Positions 9,048 through 16,515 of a stretch of 45,510 bases of DNA are shown piece by piece; within the stretch, counting starts at the first letter, position 1; every line of letters begins with the position of its first letter. A program made the position numbers and the translations under genes. The DNA is from Flavobacteriia bacterium (GTDB lineage: Bacteria; Bacteroidota; Bacteroidia; Flavobacteriales; Weeksellaceae): positions 1-45,510 of the forward strand of contig JACFND010000019.1 in the NCBI GenBank assembly GCA_019455045.1. The letters are read 5' to 3'. Below the pieces are notes generated by a model. It searched no databases. It worked only from the letters and a program-made list of their open reading frames with translations, and was not told the DNA's origin.

Positions 9048-9995
9048 TCAGGCAGATATTCTGTTTGTTGATTTTCTGTATTTACGGATTGCAAACCAGA
9101 CTAACGAACCCAGTACAATAACCGGCCAGAGATAAAGAATTCCGACCAGTATGGTCTGGAGCAGATCAAAACCTCCTTTTACAGAATTCCACGCTGAAAG
9201 CCAAAATCCGGTTTTGTATTTGTCATCAAAATCTTTGAGATTGATCACCGGAATTTCGGCTGCTTTTTCTTTTTCTTTGATCGTCAGGCTGACTGTGCTG
9301 TAGGCGATTTGATCTTCGGTTTTCATTCGGTTGATTTTTTCACGATCCAGTTCAGACTGTTTGTTGTTTCCGTCTGAAATCACCTGCTGTTTTTCACTGA
9401 TTTTTCCGTTTTCCGAAGTTAGGTTTTCAAGCTTCCCGTGTACATTTTCAATTCTTTGCTGTTCCATCTGGTTCAACAAAAGCTGAAGACTGACATCATC
9501 CGCCTGAATGTTTCTATAATCCAAAAAACTGATTTCATCACCCAAAGCAATCAAAAATTTTGAAAGTTCTGTTTCCGGGATTCTCAGTGTCATCCGGTTG
9601 CTGACCGTATATTTTCTGACTTCGATTGCGCTGTCTTTTGAAATTTCATAGGTCTTTTCAGAAAATACATTTGAAGCCAAATCGCTTTTGGTTACAAATC
9701 CGCCAAGCTCGGATACTTTGTTTTCGATTCTGGTGGTGGATTCATACACACTTTTTACTTCCATCGACAAGTCTGCGGTTCTTACAAATTTCTTGTCAGG
9801 ATGGCTGTAATCGGCTGCGGTTGAATTTAAAGGTGCTGTTGTCTGACTGATAGCTGAATCATCCGCTTCGTCTGCACTGGATTCCAAAACTTCAGGGCTG
9901 CTGTATTCAGCATAACTGCTGTCAGCGCCCTCTTGACATGAATTCAGTAAAAATACCGAAATCAGGATCGTGCTTAAAAATTTGAATTTGTTCAT
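9048..9995 (-). CDS. DUF4349 domain lipoprotein with C-terminal membrane anchor
   Basis: 315 aa. ATG 9995 gives a lipoprotein signal (MNKFKFLSTILISVFLLNSC; lipobox LLNSC). A low-complexity Ser/Ala/Glu linker follows, then the DUF4349 body (FVRTADLSMEVKSVYESTTR, ELGGFVTKSDL, MTLRIPETELSKFLIAL). Next is a coiled-coil-like stretch, and a C-terminal transmembrane helix (about 285-307, VGILYLWPVIVLGSLVWFA) ends in a basic tail. Homologues are widespread and of unknown function; the combination suggests a periplasmic domain bridging or sensing the envelope, which is inference. Monocistronic with its own terminator. Confidence 0.85.
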   Translation of the reverse strand: MNKFKFLSTILISVFLLNSCQEGADSSYAEYSSPEVLESSADEADDSAISQTTAPLNSTAADYSHPDKKFVRTADLSMEVKSVYESTTRIENKVSELGGFVTKSDLASNVFSEKTYEISKDSAIEVRKYTVSNRMTLRIPETELSKFLIALGDEISFLDYRNIQADDVSLQLLLNQMEQQRIENVHGKLENLTSENGKISEKQQVISDGNNKQSELDREKINRMKTEDQIAYSTVSLTIKEKEKAAEIPVINLKDFDDKYKTGFWLSAWNSVKGGFDLLQTILVGILYLWPVIVLGSLVWFAIRKYRKSTNRISA

Positions 9996-10097
9996 AATAA
10001 TTGGTTTTTTTGATAAATGACTTTCACGAATTTGGATCAAATCATTTGAAGAAATTTGTATTGCTTTTGAAAGAATTCAGTAAAATAATAATTGATT

Positions 10098-10126
10098 AAA
10101 AATCAATTGATTGTAAATTGATTTTT
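10098..10126. repeat. Perfect 11-bp inverted repeat between divergent genes
   Basis: AAAAATCAATT (10098-10108), spacer GATTGTA, AATTGATTTTT (10116-10126). It lies in the region between the minus-strand DUF4349 gene (start 9995) and the plus-strand DUF3822 gene. It could be an operator or a cruciform; it is too AT-rich for a normal terminator. Confidence 0.55.
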
Positions 10127-10191
10127 CAAATAATTCAATCTCATTTACAAGCTTGACTGTCGGTAAAACCAAAAATTAGTCAGGAATGGAT

Positions 10192-10199
10192 TATCTTTA
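10192..10199 (+). promoter_or_regulatory. Near-consensus -7 box TATCTTTA of the DUF3822-rsmD operon
   Basis: Seven of eight positions match TAnnTTTG (last base A instead of G). It suggests transcription starts near 10204-10206, upstream of the unresolved DUF3822 start codon. Confidence 0.35.
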
Positions 10200-10249
10200 C
10201 CGCTCAAAAGTCAAGACCTATCGCAACACATTCAAATCATATCAGTCAG

Positions 10250-11002
10250 CTGAACCTGATTTTTTACAAAGAAGGTTTTTCATATTGCACCCGAAGCGGA
10301 GAGCGTCCGGCTGTATCTGAATTTGTTGTGAAAGAACCCAACAATTGGGAAACCGAAATCATCAAAGAATTTGAAATCAACTTAAGTCTGAGGAGAAATT
10401 TTGATCGGGTGAAAGCTGCTTTTGTTTCCTCTTTTTTTAATGTAGTTCCCAATGAATATTCGGATGAAAGTTTGGAGAATCTGCTGAATTTCAGTGAAGC
10501 CGAATTTGAAAATAACAAACTGCTCAAATCAGAAACCCGATTTGGTGCACAGATCGTTTACGGCGTTTCACAACAACTGATCGACAGACTGAACCAGCTT
10601 TATTCAACTGTTGAATATTGTCATTCTGCCAAATTATTGATCGATACGATCACAGTCAGCGACCGAAAGATGGTTCATCTGAATCTGAATCATCACAATC
10701 TTGAGATTCTGGTAACCGACGGCGGAAACATTATTTTTTACAATCTGTTTGAAACACCAACCGGCGAAGATGTGCTGTTTTATTCGCTTTATGCAATGGA
10801 GCAGCTCGAACTTGACACCAATTCAACACAGGTAAAAACTTACGGTGAATTGATATCCGGAATCAAAGTTTTTGAAATTCTCAGAAAATATATCCGAAAT
10901 CTCAGCCAGGCATTGAAAGACGATGCGGTGCTGAGAAATTACAGTTTATACAAATTAATGAAATGCGAATTATCTCAGGTTCATTCAAAGGAAAGAGGAT
11001 AA
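10250..11002 (+). CDS. DUF3822 family protein (start codon unresolved)
   Basis: About 250 aa, a family found in Bacteroidota, usually next to rsmD as here; the rsmD start lies 40 nt inside this gene. Function unknown; the fold is related to actin/ASKHA-like proteins as I recall, which is not verifiable here. The first normal start in frame is GTG at 10328. However, the conserved N-terminal strand LNLIFYKEGFSY is encoded upstream (10250-10285), and the frame is open back to 10157 without ATG, GTG or TTG. Non-canonical candidates are CTG 10250, ATC 10241 or ATC 10220. The left coordinate given is the CTG and is the minimum that includes the conserved strand. Confidence 0.75.
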   Translation: MNLIFYKEGFSYCTRSGERPAVSEFVVKEPNNWETEIIKEFEINLSLRRNFDRVKAAFVSSFFNVVPNEYSDESLENLLNFSEAEFENNKLLKSETRFGAQIVYGVSQQLIDRLNQLYSTVEYCHSAKLLIDTITVSDRKMVHLNLNHHNLEILVTDGGNIIFYNLFETPTGEDVLFYSLYAMEQLELDTNSTQVKTYGELISGIKVFEILRKYIRNLSQALKDDAVLRNYSLYKLMKCELSQVHSKERG

Positions 11003-11511
11003 ATGCACCCGCAAATCTTCCGGTCAGACCGACCACTGATTTTGCAAAGGAAGCTTTGTTCAATGTGCTGAACAATCATTACGATTTTGATTCAATTTCG
11101 GTGCTCGACCTGTTTTCGGGCATTGGCAGCATCAGTCTTGAATTTGCTTCAAGAGGAAGTTCACGAATTGTTTCGGTGGACATTGATCCGGGCTGTGTCA
11201 GATTTCTTTCGGATACGGTCAAAAAGATGAATCTTGAAAATACGGTCACAGTAATCAGAAATGATGTATTTGAATTTCTAAAACATCAGAATTCGGGTTT
11301 TGATGTGGTTTATGCCGATCCGCCTTATAATTTTGAACAGCAGGAATATGATCAGATGATTAACTTGATCAAAGAAAACGGTTTTCTGAGCGCTGAAGGC
11401 GAACTGATTGTTGAACATCCGAAGAACATCAGTTTTAAAGAATATCCGAATCTTCTTCAAACCCGAAAATACGGTCGGGTTCATTTTTCATTTTTTGATT
11501 TCGAAGACTGA
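10963..11511 (+). CDS. rsmD: 16S rRNA (guanine966-N2)-methyltransferase
   Basis: 182 aa, normal family length. It methylates N2 of G966 of 16S rRNA using SAM. The N-terminus MRIISGSFKGKRINAP is diagnostic. The SAM-binding motif I is DLFSGIGSISLEFASRG, and the catalytic DPPY tetrad is at residues 119-122. Its start lies 40 nt inside the preceding DUF3822 gene, so the two are cotranscribed and probably translationally coupled. A strong terminator follows. Confidence 0.95.
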   Translation: MRIISGSFKGKRINAPANLPVRPTTDFAKEALFNVLNNHYDFDSISVLDLFSGIGSISLEFASRGSSRIVSVDIDPGCVRFLSDTVKKMNLENTVTVIRNDVFEFLKHQNSGFDVVYADPPYNFEQQEYDQMINLIKENGFLSAEGELIVEHPKNISFKEYPNLLQTRKYGRVHFSFFDFED

Positions 11512-11526
11512 TTTCAGACCATAAAA

Positions 11527-11548
11527 AAAGCCGTCATCTGACGGCTTT
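11527..11548. terminator. Bidirectional rho-independent terminator
   Basis: A 10-bp perfect stem AAAGCCGTCA / TGACGGCTTT (11527-11536 with 11539-11548). It has A-rich sequence on the left and T-rich on the right, and sits between convergent rsmD and the RlpA-like gene. Confidence 0.9.
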
Positions 11549-11570
11549 GTTATTAAAAAAAATCCTTTTC

Positions 11571-11942
11571 TTAGTTAATGACTTCGTAATCCACACTGAT
11601 CACGCCTGAATTTGTGTTTCCAATCTCGTTGAAAGCTGCGCGGCTCAGATCGAATTCTCTTGATTTCACAAACGGACCTCTGTCGTTTACTTCAACAACT
11701 ACAGATTTACCGTTTTTCTGATTTGTAATCTTCACTTTGGTTCCAAAGGGAAGTGTTTTGTGTGCTGCGGTGTATTCGTGCATATTGTACACATCACCGC
11801 TTGCGGTCTTCTTTCCATGGAATTGGTTGCCGTACCAGGAAACTTTTCCGCTGCCGGACAGTCCCTTGATACCGTTAAAAACTGAGGCACCGCCGAATGC
11901 AATAAAGCCGATAAGTAATACAAATGTAACTACTGATTTCAT
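11571..11942 (-). CDS. RlpA-like double-psi beta-barrel secreted protein
   Basis: 123 aa. An N-terminal hydrophobic segment (MKSVVTFVLLIGFIAFGGA) is a signal peptide or anchor. The rest is a single RlpA-type DPBB domain with the hallmarks GKVSWYGNQFHGKKTASGD, TAAHKTLPFGTKVKITN and VEVNDRGPFV...FDLSRAAF. RlpA proteins act as septal lytic transglycosylases on denuded glycan in some bacteria. This one is short and has no SPOR domain, so septal targeting is not supported and the enzymatic role is uncertain. Its promoter box is at 11969-11976. Confidence 0.85.
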   Translation of the reverse strand: MKSVVTFVLLIGFIAFGGASVFNGIKGLSGSGKVSWYGNQFHGKKTASGDVYNMHEYTAAHKTLPFGTKVKITNQKNGKSVVVEVNDRGPFVKSREFDLSRAAFNEIGNTNSGVISVDYEVIN

Positions 11943-11968
11943 GTTTTATTTTTTTCAGATTTGCAGTG

Positions 11969-11976
11969 CAAAAATA
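11969..11976 (-). promoter_or_regulatory. Candidate -7 box TATTTTTG of the RlpA-like gene
   Basis: Minus-strand match to TAnnTTTG, 26 nt upstream of the ATG at 11942. Confidence 0.5.
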
Positions 11977-12128
11977 CGATGGCGGTTCCGACCGTTAAAC
12001 TGCCGGGTTTCAAACTGACCCAATTTTGAAGTCCAAGCTTACGAATCGTCCTGCTGTGGCTGAATTTCGAAGCTGGTTAAATTTCTGTTAAAAATCCGAA
12101 AAAAGTTAAAAACGTTAAGAAGTGCTGA

Positions 12129-12174
12129 TTATCAATCGAAAAAGCTGAGAGATGTCATATTTTTCGATTGGTAG
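12129..12174. repeat. Long stem-loop in the 322-bp gap 11943-12264
   Basis: A perfect 11-bp inverted repeat (CAATCGAAAAA 12133-12143; TTTTTCGATTG 12160-12170) extends to about 15 bp with G-U pairs (12129-12174) around a 16-nt loop. It lacks a T run outside the stem, so it is not a standard terminator. Apart from this, the RlpA promoter and the next terminator, the gap shows no gene. Confidence 0.55.
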
Positions 12175-12189
12175 TTTTCAATTAGAAAT

Positions 12190-12228
12190 TATGAAAAAGC
12201 CCTTCGAGAGTTTCAAACTCTTGAAGGG
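12190..12228 (-). terminator. Terminator of the YqeY-like gene
   Basis: Minus-strand stem CCCTTCAAGAGT (12217-12228) pairs with ACTCTCGAAGGG (12200-12211), one G-U pair and a 5-nt loop, followed by GCTTTTTC. It lies 37 nt past the stop of the gene at 12265. Confidence 0.8.
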
Positions 12229-12264
12229 TTATAAGGTTATATATAATAAGGTGTCTTTCTGATT

Positions 12265-12711
12265 TTAACCCAGAAGTTTCTTTACGGTGTCAGCGATGGT
12301 TTTGCCTTCTGCTTTTCCCGAAAGAAGTTTCCCGGCCATTCCCATTACTTTGCCCATATCTTTTGCAGATTCTGCACCGACCTGCTGAATGATTTCCTTC
12401 AGTTTGGTTTCCAGTTCTTCGATTGAAAGTTGGGCAGGAAGGAATTTCTGAATCACGTCTGCCTGTGCAAGTTCTTTGTTTGCCAGCTCTTCACGCTTGT
12501 TGGCAAGGAACTGTTCCGCCGCTTCTTTTCTTTGTTTGATCATTTTCTGAAGCATTGCAATTTCCTGTTCTGCGGTGATTTCTGCATGAGATCCAGAAGT
12601 TTTTAAAAGCAGTATTTCTGATTTGATGGCGCGGAGTGCATCCAGTGCGATTGAGTCTTTAGATTTCATCGCTTCTTTCAGCTGCTCCATGATTTTTGAC
12701 TCTAAACTCAT
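12265..12711 (-). CDS. GatB/YqeY domain-containing protein
   Basis: 148 aa, the usual length of free-standing YqeY proteins. The all-helical family features are visible: MSLESKIMEQLKEAMKSKD, DALRAIKSEI, EIAMLQKMIKQRKEAAEQF, KFLPAQLSIEEL and DMGKVMGMAGKLLSGKAEGK. It resembles the C-terminal tRNA-binding domain of GatB, so a role near tRNA or translation is assumed, but none is established. Transcribed alone, with a -7 box at 12734-12741 and a terminator. Confidence 0.92.
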   Translation of the reverse strand: MSLESKIMEQLKEAMKSKDSIALDALRAIKSEILLLKTSGSHAEITAEQEIAMLQKMIKQRKEAAEQFLANKREELANKELAQADVIQKFLPAQLSIEELETKLKEIIQQVGAESAKDMGKVMGMAGKLLSGKAEGKTIADTVKKLLG

Positions 12712-12733
12712 TTTTTTTGATTTTTAAGGATGA

Positions 12734-12741
12734 CAAAGTTA
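12734..12741 (-). promoter_or_regulatory. Candidate -7 box TAACTTTG of the YqeY-like gene
   Basis: Minus-strand match to TAnnTTTG, 22 nt upstream of the ATG at 12711. Confidence 0.5.
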
Positions 12742-12866
12742 GTGAGTTAATTCAAAACAAATGAACAGTATGGCTCAAAATTCAGTTCAAGGCACAGAAT
12801 TCTCAAAACACCGATTTTAAAAAATTCATTCCGTTCGAACCGACAGTTTTAAATTTAAAAAATACG

Positions 12867-12874
12867 TACCTTTG
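12867..12874 (+). promoter_or_regulatory. Candidate -7 box TACCTTTG of tig
   Basis: Perfect TAnnTTTG, 20 nt upstream of the trigger factor ATG. The following GCAAACCTAA is the typical A-rich, SD-less leader. Confidence 0.6.
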
Positions 12875-12894
12875 CAAACCTAATTTTTTAAGAA

Positions 12895-14307
12895 ATGAAT
12901 ATCAGCCATAACAGCATTGATAAACTGAATTCGGTACTGACCGTAAGTATTGACAAATCGGATTATTCCGAAAAAGTTGAAAAGACTTTGAACGATTACA
13001 GAAAAAAAGCGACTGTAAAAGGTTTCAGAAAAGGACATGTGCCGATGAGCTATGTGAAGAAACAATTTGAAAAAAGCATCGTTTTTGACGAGGTGAACCA
13101 GCTGCTTCAAACCGGAATCAATGATTTCATCCAAAAAGAAAAACTGTCGATTCTTGGGAATCCGCTTCCGAAAGAACAGCCGGATTTTGACTGGGATGCA
13201 GATCCTTTGAATTTTGAATTCGAAATCGGACTGGCACCGGATTTCAAAGTTGATTTGTCAAAAATCAAAGTTGACACCTATAAGATAAAGGTGGGCGAGG
13301 ATGAAATTTCAAAATACGCAGATAATTTTTCAAAAAAATACGGCAGCGTAAAATCAATCGACAAAGTGGATGATGGCGGTGAAGTCAATATCAAAGTCGA
13401 AATCAAAGAACTTGACAAAGACAAAAATGTAGTGGAAGGCGGATTTGAAAAAGAAACTTATCTGTTTACCGACGAATTGGCAAAACCAAAGAAATTTATC
13501 GGCAAAAAAGTCGGTGATCAAGTGGTAGTGAAAACGAGCGATATCAGCGACAAAGCTTCTGCTTTGGAAAACATACTCGATATGCCTGAAGAAAAACAGA
13601 AAGAGTTTGACGGTCTGATTCAGGTGACCATTACCGAAATCAGCAAGTCTGAACCGGCTCCGATCGATCAGGCGCTGTTTGATAAAATTTATGGTGAAGG
13701 TGCTGTAAAAAATGAAAAAGAATTCAGACAGAAGATTCAGGAGGAAGCCGAAAAAATGTATGAGCGCGAAACCGACAACCAGATGGTGAATGAGGTGGTT
13801 GAAACCCTGATCAAAGAAACCAAATTTGATCTGCCCAACGAATTCCTGAGCAGATGGCTGCATTATTCAAACGAAAAACTGGGTTCGGTTGAAGAAGCTG
13901 CCGAACAGTTGAAAAAAGAAGAAGACGGTCTCCGTTATCAGCTGATTGAATCAAAAATTGCAGAAGATCACGATCTGAAAGTTGAATATGAGGATGTTGT
14001 CAATGCAATCAGAGCAAGCATTAAAGGACAGATGGCGATGTACGGTCAGTTCAATCTGACAGACGATGACATTGAAAGCATTGTTCAAAGTTCGATCAAA
14101 AACCAAAACGAATTCAGAAGAATGAGCGAACAGGTGTTTGCTGACAAAATGAAGAAAGTATTCAAAGACAATGTGAAAATGAAGGTCAAAGAAATCAGTT
14201 TTGATGATTTTGTCAAACTGATGGAAGAAAAACATGCACACCATCATCATCACGATCAGGACCATGATCACCACGATCATGACCACGACCATGATCATCA
14301 TCATTAA
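12895..14307 (+). CDS. tig: Trigger factor with histidine-rich C-terminal tail
   Basis: 470 aa ribosome-associated chaperone. The N-terminal ribosome-binding domain carries a GFRKG signature (KGFRKGHVP, about 42-50), where the family loop GFRxGxxP contacts the ribosome. The central region is a divergent PPIase-like domain without obvious FKBP active-site motifs, as is common in Bacteroidota. A helical C-terminal chaperone domain follows (FRQKIQEEAEKMYERETDN, FDLPNEFLSRWL). Unusually, the last 24 residues hold 15 His and 7 Asp (HAHHHHHDQDHD...), a likely divalent-metal-binding tail like that of SlyD. It is located upstream of clpP as in many bacteria. Confidence 0.95.
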   Translation: MNISHNSIDKLNSVLTVSIDKSDYSEKVEKTLNDYRKKATVKGFRKGHVPMSYVKKQFEKSIVFDEVNQLLQTGINDFIQKEKLSILGNPLPKEQPDFDWDADPLNFEFEIGLAPDFKVDLSKIKVDTYKIKVGEDEISKYADNFSKKYGSVKSIDKVDDGGEVNIKVEIKELDKDKNVVEGGFEKETYLFTDELAKPKKFIGKKVGDQVVVKTSDISDKASALENILDMPEEKQKEFDGLIQVTITEISKSEPAPIDQALFDKIYGEGAVKNEKEFRQKIQEEAEKMYERETDNQMVNEVVETLIKETKFDLPNEFLSRWLHYSNEKLGSVEEAAEQLKKEEDGLRYQLIESKIAEDHDLKVEYEDVVNAIRASIKGQMAMYGQFNLTDDDIESIVQSSIKNQNEFRRMSEQVFADKMKKVFKDNVKMKVKEISFDDFVKLMEEKHAHHHHHDQDHDHHDHDHDHDHHH

Positions 14308-14339
14308 AAAGAACAAAGTTTTTTATTTAAAAATTTGTG

Positions 14340-14347
14340 TACTTTTG
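14340..14347 (+). promoter_or_regulatory. Candidate -7 box TACTTTTG of clpP
   Basis: Perfect TAnnTTTG, 22 nt before the clpP ATG, in the 62-bp tig-clpP gap. It indicates that clpP can be transcribed independently of tig. Confidence 0.6.
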
Positions 14348-14369
14348 GTTGAACAATTAAAATTTAAAA

Positions 14370-15035
14370 ATGGATTTAGGTAAAGAATTTAAGAAATATG
14401 CAACCGGACATAAAGGAATCAGCAGTCTTCATGTTGATTCTTATGTGCAGAGCATGACCCCTTATATCGTTGAGGAAAGAAAACTGAATGTTGCCCAGAT
14501 GGACGTGTTTTCGCGTCTGATGATGGACAGAATTATATTTATGGGCACAGCGATCAACGATGAGGTGGCCAACATCATTCAGGCACAGCTGCTGTTTTTG
14601 GAAAGCGTTGATGCTTCAAAAGACATACAGATTTATATCAATTCACCGGGCGGCGGCGTTTATGCCGGTTTGGGAATTTATGATACCATGCAGATTGTAA
14701 AACCCGATGTTTCCACCATCTGTACAGGTATGGCGGCTTCAATGGGTGCCGTGCTGCTGTGTGCAGGTCAAAAGGGAAAACGTTCTGCGCTGAAACACTC
14801 GAGAGTGATGATCCATCAGCCGATGGGCGGTGCTCAGGGTCAGGCTTCAGATATGGAAATCACTTTGAAGGAAATTCTGAAACTGAAAGAAGAACTGTAT
14901 CAGATCATTGCCGATCATTCGGGTCAGACCTTTGAAAAGATTCAGCACGACGGCGACCGCGACTACTGGATGACATCTGCCGAAGCCAAAGAATACGGCA
15001 TGGTGGACGAAATCCTGCTGCCGGCCAGAGATTAA
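14370..15035 (+). CDS. clpP: ATP-dependent Clp protease proteolytic subunit
   Basis: 221 aa. Forms the tetradecameric serine-protease chamber that works with ClpX. The catalytic triad is S124 (GMAASMGA), H149 (RVMIHQPMGG) and D198 (DGDRDYW), with the same spacing as in the E. coli enzyme. The N-terminus is about 25 residues longer than the mature enzyme, consistent with a propeptide. Two genes of unrelated families separate it from clpX. Confidence 0.97.
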   Translation: MDLGKEFKKYATGHKGISSLHVDSYVQSMTPYIVEERKLNVAQMDVFSRLMMDRIIFMGTAINDEVANIIQAQLLFLESVDASKDIQIYINSPGGGVYAGLGIYDTMQIVKPDVSTICTGMAASMGAVLLCAGQKGKRSALKHSRVMIHQPMGGAQGQASDMEITLKEILKLKEELYQIIADHSGQTFEKIQHDGDRDYWMTSAEAKEYGMVDEILLPARD

Positions 15036-15046
15036 AACAATTAGAA

Positions 15047-15640
15047 ATGAAACCCAATAAACTGCTCCTTACGCTGTTTGTCATATACTGGACAATGGTG
15101 TGTGGAGCAAGTTTTATTACGACCAAATCTTTCAAAAACTGGTTCAAACCATTCTTTCCGATCGGTTATCGGATGTATGCACCTGCCACGACCACAGACT
15201 ACGATGTGGTTTATGAATTTTATTCAAACGGAGAAATCAGCCGGACTGTTAATCTTTCTGAAAAACTCGAAAAAGAGAGAAAAGATTCGATTTGGGACGA
15301 CAAACGGGTTTTTGTCAAAAGACGGATTTATCTCGAATCGCTCAAAGCATTTGATTTTGATTATCAGATGGGGATTTACAAAGAGCTGAAAGACAAAGTT
15401 CCGAATGATTTTGAAAATCGGGTTGAAAGCGATCCTTATCTGTCAAAGATTGCACAAAGTCTCAGGAATTATGTAAAACTGTATGCTGAAGAAAATCCGG
15501 ATTTCAAATTTGATTCGGTTAAAATTTCCACAGTCAGGATACCGACTGTGATTGCATTTGATCCGGATTATAAAGGTGATTTTACATACAAAGCGGGTAA
15601 AGACGTTTTTTATGTAACTTCTTATAAGAAAGAGAAATGA
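15047..15640 (+). CDS. Uncharacterized membrane-anchored protein, partner of HTTM gene
   Basis: 197 aa. Not recognised by family. There is an N-terminal transmembrane helix (about 5-25, LLLTLFVIYWTMVCGASFI). Then comes a short segment rich in aromatic residues (WFKPFFPIGYRMYAPA) and a soluble domain of about 150 residues rich in charged and beta-type sequence, probably periplasmic. The stop overlaps the ATG of the following HTTM gene (ATGA), and the start lies 11 nt after clpP. The tight coupling implies that the two membrane proteins work together. Homologues of HTTM proteins often have such a short companion; function unknown. Confidence 0.8.
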   Translation: MKPNKLLLTLFVIYWTMVCGASFITTKSFKNWFKPFFPIGYRMYAPATTTDYDVVYEFYSNGEISRTVNLSEKLEKERKDSIWDDKRVFVKRRIYLESLKAFDFDYQMGIYKELKDKVPNDFENRVESDPYLSKIAQSLRNYVKLYAEENPDFKFDSVKISTVRIPTVIAFDPDYKGDFTYKAGKDVFYVTSYKKEK

Positions 15641-16470
15641 AGGGATTTTTTACAGCTGAGCGAAAAATTTTCCCTTCGGTCTTTCGGGTGCTGATCGGAC
15701 TGATTCTTCTGGTCGATTTGTTCTATATGTGGCGTTCGGCTTCGATTTTTCTGAATCCCGAACTCAATTCTTTTCTTCCGACCGATAAAATTTCGGTATT
15801 CATTACTCAAAACAGCGGACTTTTCTTTTTATTTTACGGACTAATTCTGATTCTGTTCATACTTGGTCTGTTCAGAAATCTGATTTCATTTCTGGTTTTC
15901 TGCTGTTATCTGATTTTGTTTCATCTGAGCTATCAGTTTGTGACCTGGGGCGATATCATACTCAAATTCACGCTGCTGTTTTTTGTGTTTGCAGACAGTT
16001 TCAGATATCTTTCGCTCAACAGGACAAAGGGAAAATTTCCCTTCATATCGGTGCTGGCGGTCTGGTCGATCATCCTGCATATTTTTATGGTTTATCTGAA
16101 CAACGCCTTTTTCAAACTGGCAGATCATCATTGGCAGCAGGGGATTGCGGTTTATTACAGCTTTGCCCAGTATGCTCAATTTCCTGACAGTATCTTTCAC
16201 TGGCCGGTTTCAAATTCTTTTTTTTCAAAATCGATTGATTATTTCATTATCCTTCAGCAGCTGCTTTTTGTTCCTTTTGTGATTTGGAAAAGAACCCGAT
16301 ATTTCATGCTGATTCTCGCCGCTGTAATCCATCTGACCATGATGGTCCAATTTGGTTTGTGGAAATTTGAACTTGCGGTGGTGCTTCATTACGGATTTCT
16401 GCTGAACGATGAGGAATTGAGACGTCTGATGCCGACCAAGATCAGGCAGAAATACTTTCCGGCAGACTGA
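15637..16470 (+). CDS. HTTM-domain (VKGC-like) multipass membrane protein
   Basis: 277 aa with about six to seven transmembrane helices. The arrangement and the segment FKLADHHWQQGIAVYYSFAQ match the HTTM (horizontally transferred transmembrane) superfamily, distantly related to vitamin K-dependent gamma-carboxylase. Further support comes from VIHLTMMVQFGLWKFELAV and LHYGFLLNDEEL near the C-terminus. Catalytic function in bacteria is unestablished. It overlaps the upstream 197-aa gene by 4 nt and precedes clpX, which has its own promoter box. Confidence 0.8.
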   Translation: MKGFFTAERKIFPSVFRVLIGLILLVDLFYMWRSASIFLNPELNSFLPTDKISVFITQNSGLFFLFYGLILILFILGLFRNLISFLVFCCYLILFHLSYQFVTWGDIILKFTLLFFVFADSFRYLSLNRTKGKFPFISVLAVWSIILHIFMVYLNNAFFKLADHHWQQGIAVYYSFAQYAQFPDSIFHWPVSNSFFSKSIDYFIILQQLLFVPFVIWKRTRYFMLILAAVIHLTMMVQFGLWKFELAVVLHYGFLLNDEELRRLMPTKIRQKYFPAD

Positions 16471-16491
16471 GCCAAATCGGTCAAAAATCAC

Positions 16492-16499
16492 TATCTTTG
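16492..16499 (+). promoter_or_regulatory. Candidate -7 box TATCTTTG of clpX
   Basis: Perfect TAnnTTTG, 16 nt upstream of the clpX ATG. It would free clpX expression from the clpP-HTTM unit. Confidence 0.6.
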
Positions 16500-16515
16500 C
16501 AAATCGAAATAAAAA

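Noticed and set aside
10186..10320. Small ORF starting with ATG at 10186 (44 codons)
   Set aside because: It lies out of frame over the DUF3822 5' region, spans the likely promoter, and has no recognisable protein features.
13951..14316. Antisense ORF opposite the trigger factor tail rich in Met, Val and His
   Set aside because: It is a by-product of the histidine/aspartate codon run on the other strand.
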